From: an uncultured Actinomycetes bacterium
Lineage (GTDB): Bacteria; Actinomycetota; Actinomycetes; Mycobacteriales; Nakamurellaceae
Assembly (NCBI GenBank): GCA_937926105.1
Contig: CALANS010000139.1
Location: forward strand, 55,654-119,653
DNA length: 64,000 nt
Direction of reading: 5' to 3'
How positions within the stretch are numbered: the stretch's first letter is position 1; the number at the start of each line of letters is the position of its first letter. The notes beneath the pieces are model-generated. The model made no database searches, had not been told where the DNA came from, and saw nothing but the letters and a program-made list of their open reading frames with translations. Below are positions 60,699 through 64,000 of the stretch, piece by piece. The position numbers and the translations under genes were made by a program.

Positions 60699-60709
60699 AC
60701 GGTAACCGT
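60699..60709 (-). promoter_or_regulatory. Dyad ACGGTTACCGT upstream of the MFS gene
   Basis: An 11-base perfect palindrome within TAACGGTTACCGTCA on the minus strand, TetR-operator-like in form. It lies about 106 bases before the MFS ATG, near the presumed promoter. The binding protein is not encoded next to it. Confidence 0.4.
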
Positions 60710-60836
60710 TAGCTCTACCCCGCAGTTATGTCCAGCGCGCGAACACAAGTGTCTCATGGCAGGCGTGGGGAGGACGCCGCCCGCGCGCCAGAGAGGGGCC
60801 GGCGGCGCCCGCCCGGGATCTACCGGCTCGGCCCGA

Positions 60837-61775
60837 TCAGTCGAGCGCGGCCAGCGCCACCCGGACGACACCGCCCGCATCGTCCAGCGCAGCCCGGCAA
60901 CGGGCCACCGTCCCGGGCTCGATGTCCGCGCCGGCCAGCAGCAGCACCAGCGCGGTCGGGATGTCGCCGGCGGCCCGCAGCGCCTGCCGGCACCGGTCGT
61001 GATCTTCGCCGGTGGCCTGCATCAGCAGGTGCACCGAGCGGACGCGCAATTTCGCATTGGTCGGCAGCATGCTGATCATCAGGTTCGAGTACACCCGGCC
61101 AAGGCGCACCATGAGGACCGTCGAGAAACCGTTCAGCAGCAGTTTTTCCGCGGTACCGGCCTTGAGGCGGGTGGACCCGGTGATTGCCTCCGGCCCGGTG
61201 TCGGCGGCCAGCACCAGGTCGGCCAGCGGCGCCAGCGTCGCGTCGGGGTTGGAGGTGAGCAGCGCGGTGAGCGCCCCGGCGGACCGAGCCGCTCGCAGGG
61301 CACCGGCGACGTAGGGCGTGCGTCCGGAGGCGGCCAGCCCGATCGCCACGTCACCGTCGCGGACGTCCGCGGCCGCCCGGGCGCCCTCCGCCTCGTCGTC
61401 CTCCACGTTCTCGGCGGCGGTGAGCAGCGCCTGGAAGCCACCCGCATGGTGGGCGATCACGACGTCGGACAGGCCGTAGGTCGGCCTGAGCTCGGCGGCG
61501 TCCAGCACGCCCAGCCGCCCGGACGTGCCAGCGCCGAAATAGTGCACCCGCCCCCCGGCCCGCACCCGGTCGACGGCGGCATCCACCAATTCCGCCAGCA
61601 CCGGCAAGGTCTCGGCGACGGCGGGAATCACCCGGGCATCCTCGGCGTGCAGCATGGCCAGCGCGTCCGCGGTGGACACGGTGTCGATGTCCACGGTCGC
61701 GGGGTTGCGCTGCTCGGTCAGCGCGGTCAGCGTCTCGCGCATCACCGCCTGCTCGGTCCGCTCGCCGGTTTCCAC
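60837..61775 (-). CDS. murQ: N-acetylmuramic acid 6-phosphate etherase
   Basis: Cytoplasmic SIS-domain lyase of 312 residues that removes lactate from MurNAc-6-phosphate to give GlcNAc-6-phosphate, recycling cell-wall sugar. The family signature 'VHYFGAGTSGRLGVLDAAEL' followed by RPTYG is present, as are catalytic 'AENVEDDEAEGARAA' and 'GSTRLKAGTAEKLLLNGFST'. GTG 61775 follows GGGGAGGGTGCA. It begins 11 bases after the RpiR gene, in an operon with peptide-type ABC ATPases. Confidence 0.95.
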   Translation of the reverse strand: METGERTEQAVMRETLTALTEQRNPATVDIDTVSTADALAMLHAEDARVIPAVAETLPVLAELVDAAVDRVRAGGRVHYFGAGTSGRLGVLDAAELRPTYGLSDVVIAHHAGGFQALLTAAENVEDDEAEGARAAADVRDGDVAIGLAASGRTPYVAGALRAARSAGALTALLTSNPDATLAPLADLVLAADTGPEAITGSTRLKAGTAEKLLLNGFSTVLMVRLGRVYSNLMISMLPTNAKLRVRSVHLLMQATGEDHDRCRQALRAAGDIPTALVLLLAGADIEPGTVARCRAALDDAGGVVRVALAALD

Positions 61776-61786
61776 TGCACCCTCCC

Positions 61787-62821
61787 CTAATTCGGATTCC
61801 GCTGGCCGCGGCCCTGCTCCCCGCCTGGGCCGCGCCCGGTCCGGCCGCGCACGCTCTGGTTGTCCCTGGTCTGGTTGTCCCTGCCCTGGTTGTCCCTGGG
61901 CTGGCCGTCCCTGCTCTGGCCGCCCCGCGTGAACCGGCGATGCGACACGGCTCGGCGGGTGGCATCGACCGCCGCCAGCGTCTGCTCGTACCGGCGCTGA
62001 GCCACCGCCACGAACAGGATGTCGACCGCTGTCAGCGCGGCGATGCGGGAGGCCGTGGCGCCGGACCGGAAGGTGGTCTCCCGGGAAGCGGTGACGAGGG
62101 TGAGGTCGGCCGCCCGGGCCAGATGCGAGCGCGGCGCCGAGGTGATGGCCACCGTGGTGGCGCCCTGCGCCTTGGCCCGCTGCACCACATCGACGGTGTC
62201 GCGGGTCTCGCCGGTGTGCGAGATCCCGATCGTCACGTCCGACGGCCGTAGCAGCGCGGTGGCCGTCAGGGCGGCATGCTGGTCCGGCCAGCTGAAGCTG
62301 ATCAGGTCGATGCGCAGCAGCTTCTGCTGCAGGTCCTGCGCGACGAAGGCGCTGGCACCGACACCGAAGACGTCGATGCGGCGGGCCCGGGCCACGGCGG
62401 TGACGGCGGCCTTGAGCACCGCCCGGTCGATCAGCGTCCCGGTCTCCACGACGGCCTGCGAGTCGGCGTGGGTAATGGTGCGGATCACCTCGTCCAGCGA
62501 GTCGGTTCGGCCGATGTCCGATCCGACGACATCGTCACCCTCCGCGCGGCCGGCCGCCCTGCCGGACTCTGCGGCGAGCGCCACGCGCAGGTCTCGATAG
62601 CCGCGCACCTCCAACTCTCGGCACAGTCGCAGCACGGTGGTCTGCGAGGTCTGGGCGGCGTCGGCCAGCTGGCTGATGGTCAGCCGGGCGGCGCGCTGCG
62701 GGTCGGCCAGGATGATCTCGGCCACCCGGCGCTCCGACGGGACCAGGGTGGTGGCCAGGCCGCGCAGCCGAGGCAGCAGGTCGGGTACCGCGGCCGCTAA
62801 GGGCGGTGACGGTGCTCTCAC
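61787..62821 (-). CDS. RpiR-family regulator with SIS domain (MurR-like)
   Basis: Regulator of 344 residues. An N-terminal HTH_6 domain (VPSERRVAEIILADPQRAAR, 'TISQLADAAQTSQTTVLRLC') is followed by a SIS sugar-phosphate-binding domain (IDVFGVGASAFVAQDLQQKL). Its place directly before murQ suggests MurNAc-6-phosphate as effector, as for MurR. The GTG start overlaps the ATPase stop (GTGA). The C-terminal 45 residues are an unusual Arg/Asp/Asn/Gln/Gly-rich tail with repeated RDNQ, encoded by tandem repeats around 61855-61925. Confidence 0.88.
   Translation of the reverse strand: MRAPSPPLAAAVPDLLPRLRGLATTLVPSERRVAEIILADPQRAARLTISQLADAAQTSQTTVLRLCRELEVRGYRDLRVALAAESGRAAGRAEGDDVVGSDIGRTDSLDEVIRTITHADSQAVVETGTLIDRAVLKAAVTAVARARRIDVFGVGASAFVAQDLQQKLLRIDLISFSWPDQHAALTATALLRPSDVTIGISHTGETRDTVDVVQRAKAQGATTVAITSAPRSHLARAADLTLVTASRETTFRSGATASRIAALTAVDILFVAVAQRRYEQTLAAVDATRRAVSHRRFTRGGQSRDGQPRDNQGRDNQTRDNQSVRGRTGRGPGGEQGRGQRNPN
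61855..61925. repeat. Tandem repeat coding for the RpiR C-terminal tail
   Basis: Units close to CTGGTTGTCCCTG (12-15 bases) repeat about five times on the plus strand. On the minus strand they encode RDNQ-type peptides. Confidence 0.6.
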
Positions 62822-63915
62822 GGCGACTCGACGGTCGCTGCGTCGGCGAGCAGGTCGGTCGCGCCCCGTCGCTCGCGTTGCACCACATGGCAGCTGAGCA
62901 GGTGACGTCCGGGGGCGCCGCCGGAGTCGGCCAGCGGGGCCAGCGACGGCTCGCGAGTCGCGCATACCTCCTCGGCCAGCGGGCACCGCGGGTGAAAGCG
63001 GCACCCCGCCGGGGGTTTCGCCGCGTCGGGCACCTCCCCCGAGACGGCGAGTTGCGGGCGCGCGGACTCGACCGCGGGGTCGGCCACCGGCACGGCGCTC
63101 TGCAGCGCGACCGTGTAGGGGTGCGCCGGAACGTCCGACACCGGCTGCCACGGGCCTACTTCCACGATCTGGCCGAGGTACATCACCGCGATCCGATCGG
63201 AGATGTGCCGCACCATGCCCAGATCGTGCGAGATGAACAGGTAGGTCAGCCCGAGCTCGCGGCGCAGCCGGGCGAGCAGGTTCATCACCTCGGCGCGCAC
63301 CGACACGTCCAGCGCGGACACCGCCTCGTCCAGCACCAGCACCTTCGGCCCGACGGCCAGCGCCCGCGCGATCCCGATGCGCTGTCGCTGCCCGCCCGAG
63401 AGCTCGTGCGGGTAGCGGGTTCCGGCCGACGACGGCAGCCCGACCATGTCCAGCAGCTCCGCGACTCGATCCCGCCGACGGGCCCCGGCGGCCAGCCGGT
63501 GCACCGCCAGCACCTCGGCGATGGCCTCGCCGACCCGCACCCGCGGATCCAGCGAGGCGTACGGGTCCTGGAACACCATCTGGATGGTGCGCCGCAGCCG
63601 CCGCCGCTCCGCCGCGCTGGCCCGACCCAGGTCGATGCCGTCGATGATGATGCTGCCAGAGGTGGGCCGCTCCAGCTGCACCAGCAGCCGCGCGGTGGTG
63701 GACTTGCCGCAGCCGCTCTCGCCCACCAGCCCCAGGGTAGAGCCGGCCGGGATCGACAGGCTCACTGCGTCCATCGCATGCACCGTGCCGCGCCCGCGGG
63801 TGCGGTAGTGCTTGACCACGTCACGCAGCTCCACCATGGGCACCCCGTCGAGTCCAATGCCCGAGGACGCGCTGGGGTGCGTCGTGAGGCCCTCAACTCC
63901 GTGAGTTGCGCTCAT
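62818..63915 (-). CDS. Peptide-type ABC transporter ATP-binding protein (DppF type)
   Basis: ATPase of 365 residues. Walker A GESGCGKST, 'QMVFQDPYASLDPRVRVGEA', signature LSGGQRQRIGIARALA, Walker B VLVLDEAVSALDV, 'ISHDLGMVRHI' and the C-terminal GCRFHPRCPLAEEVC extension identify the oligopeptide/dipeptide group. A glutamate followed by alanine in Walker B (DEAVSALD) is common here. ATG 63915 lies five bases after GGAGGAG; GTG 63921 overlaps that site. Coupling to RpiR and MurQ suggests import of muropeptides or related cell-wall fragments. Confidence 0.93.
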   Translation of the reverse strand: MSATHGVEGLTTHPSASSGIGLDGVPMVELRDVVKHYRTRGRGTVHAMDAVSLSIPAGSTLGLVGESGCGKSTTARLLVQLERPTSGSIIIDGIDLGRASAAERRRLRRTIQMVFQDPYASLDPRVRVGEAIAEVLAVHRLAAGARRRDRVAELLDMVGLPSSAGTRYPHELSGGQRQRIGIARALAVGPKVLVLDEAVSALDVSVRAEVMNLLARLRRELGLTYLFISHDLGMVRHISDRIAVMYLGQIVEVGPWQPVSDVPAHPYTVALQSAVPVADPAVESARPQLAVSGEVPDAAKPPAGCRFHPRCPLAEEVCATREPSLAPLADSGGAPGRHLLSCHVVQRERRGATDLLADAATVESP

Positions 63916-64000
63916 GTCCACTCCTCCGGCGGCACCCAGCAGGCGGCGAGCGAGACCGGAGCGGGGAAAGCCCGTCGCCGCGGAGCCTGCGGAGCGGCAG
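63912..64000 (-). CDS. Upstream ABC ATP-binding protein, C-terminal end (truncated by window)
   Basis: An open minus-strand frame enters from the right edge and ends in TGA at 63912-63914, overlapping the ATG of the next gene (ATGA). The visible 28 residues end LAACWVPPEEWT and follow an AFPAPVS segment, which fits the tail of a DppD-type ATPase. Frame, codon usage and the overlap support it, but the piece is too short for a firm call. Confidence 0.6.
   Translation of the reverse strand, partial: AAPQAPRRRAFPAPVSLAACWVPPEEWT

Overview
The window is about 70% G+C. It has many GTG/TTG starts, a strong Shine-Dalgarno or an actinobacterial leaderless -10 before most genes, an LAxTG-type sortase substrate, a RefSeq-style actinobacterial TrxR/methyltransferase fusion and a class-3-type DnaB intein. 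This points to a chromosomal segment of a high-GC actinomycete. A Nakamurella/Frankineae-type organism is my guess, not a demonstrated assignment. I saw no rRNA, tRNA, CRISPR array, transposase or prophage gene.

Layout. (1) 1-6735: peptide ABC transporter operon (3'-part of the binding protein, two permeases, two ATPases) ending in a DUF885 zinc peptidase. (2) 6793-8740: ClgR-like XRE regulator and an MFS transporter, convergent. (3) 8946-11160: DnaA-box-like sites, then dnaB carrying a 144-residue endonuclease-less intein in its Walker A motif, then clustered hairpins. (4) 11162-19697: small membrane protein, APH-fold kinase, unknown membrane protein, sortase-anchored beta-helix surface protein, SIMPL protein and a membrane diguanylate cyclase. 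(5) 19857-32936: nitrogen/purine catabolism block, with an FdrA-AllG fusion plus AllH on the minus strand, divergent PucR regulator, NCS2 permease, and a three-subunit molybdenum hydroxylase with a CoxG-like protein. (6) 33148-40908: ROK regulator, sugar ABC transporter, GH15-like and GH31 glycosidases (alpha-glucoside or alpha-xyloside use). (7) 41139-48477: peptidoglycan-binding membrane protein, transhydrogenase pntAA-pntAB-pntB, thioredoxin, and an XRE/cupin regulator divergent from a TrxR-like/methyltransferase fusion. (8) 48583-60593: acetyltransferases, APC permease, ArsR/SRPBCC pair, two HNH nuclease genes, CMD and PaaI-like enzymes, S9 peptidase, MFS transporter. (9) 60837-64000, minus strand: peptide-type ABC ATPases, an RpiR regulator and murQ, suggesting recovery of cell-wall muropeptides.

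The most unusual signal is a set of dispersed palindromic repeats. One family of about 50 bp has three copies: one behind a surface-protein gene, one behind the permease gene, and one inside the reading frame of the FdrA-AllG fusion, exactly where FdrA should end and AllG begin. A second family of about 72 bp has two copies, each at a gene junction inside an operon (between the two peptide ATPases; between two molybdenum hydroxylase subunits). Other inverted-repeat elements lie at 18036-18125 and 56851-56955. The window is also rich in short in-frame tandem repeats located in protein linkers and tails.

Regulation is partly readable. At least nine genes have an A/T-containing -10 hexamer six or seven bases before the start codon, so their mRNAs are probably leaderless. 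Clear dyad operators sit before the ArsR, XRE/cupin, ROK, NCS2 and second MFS genes.
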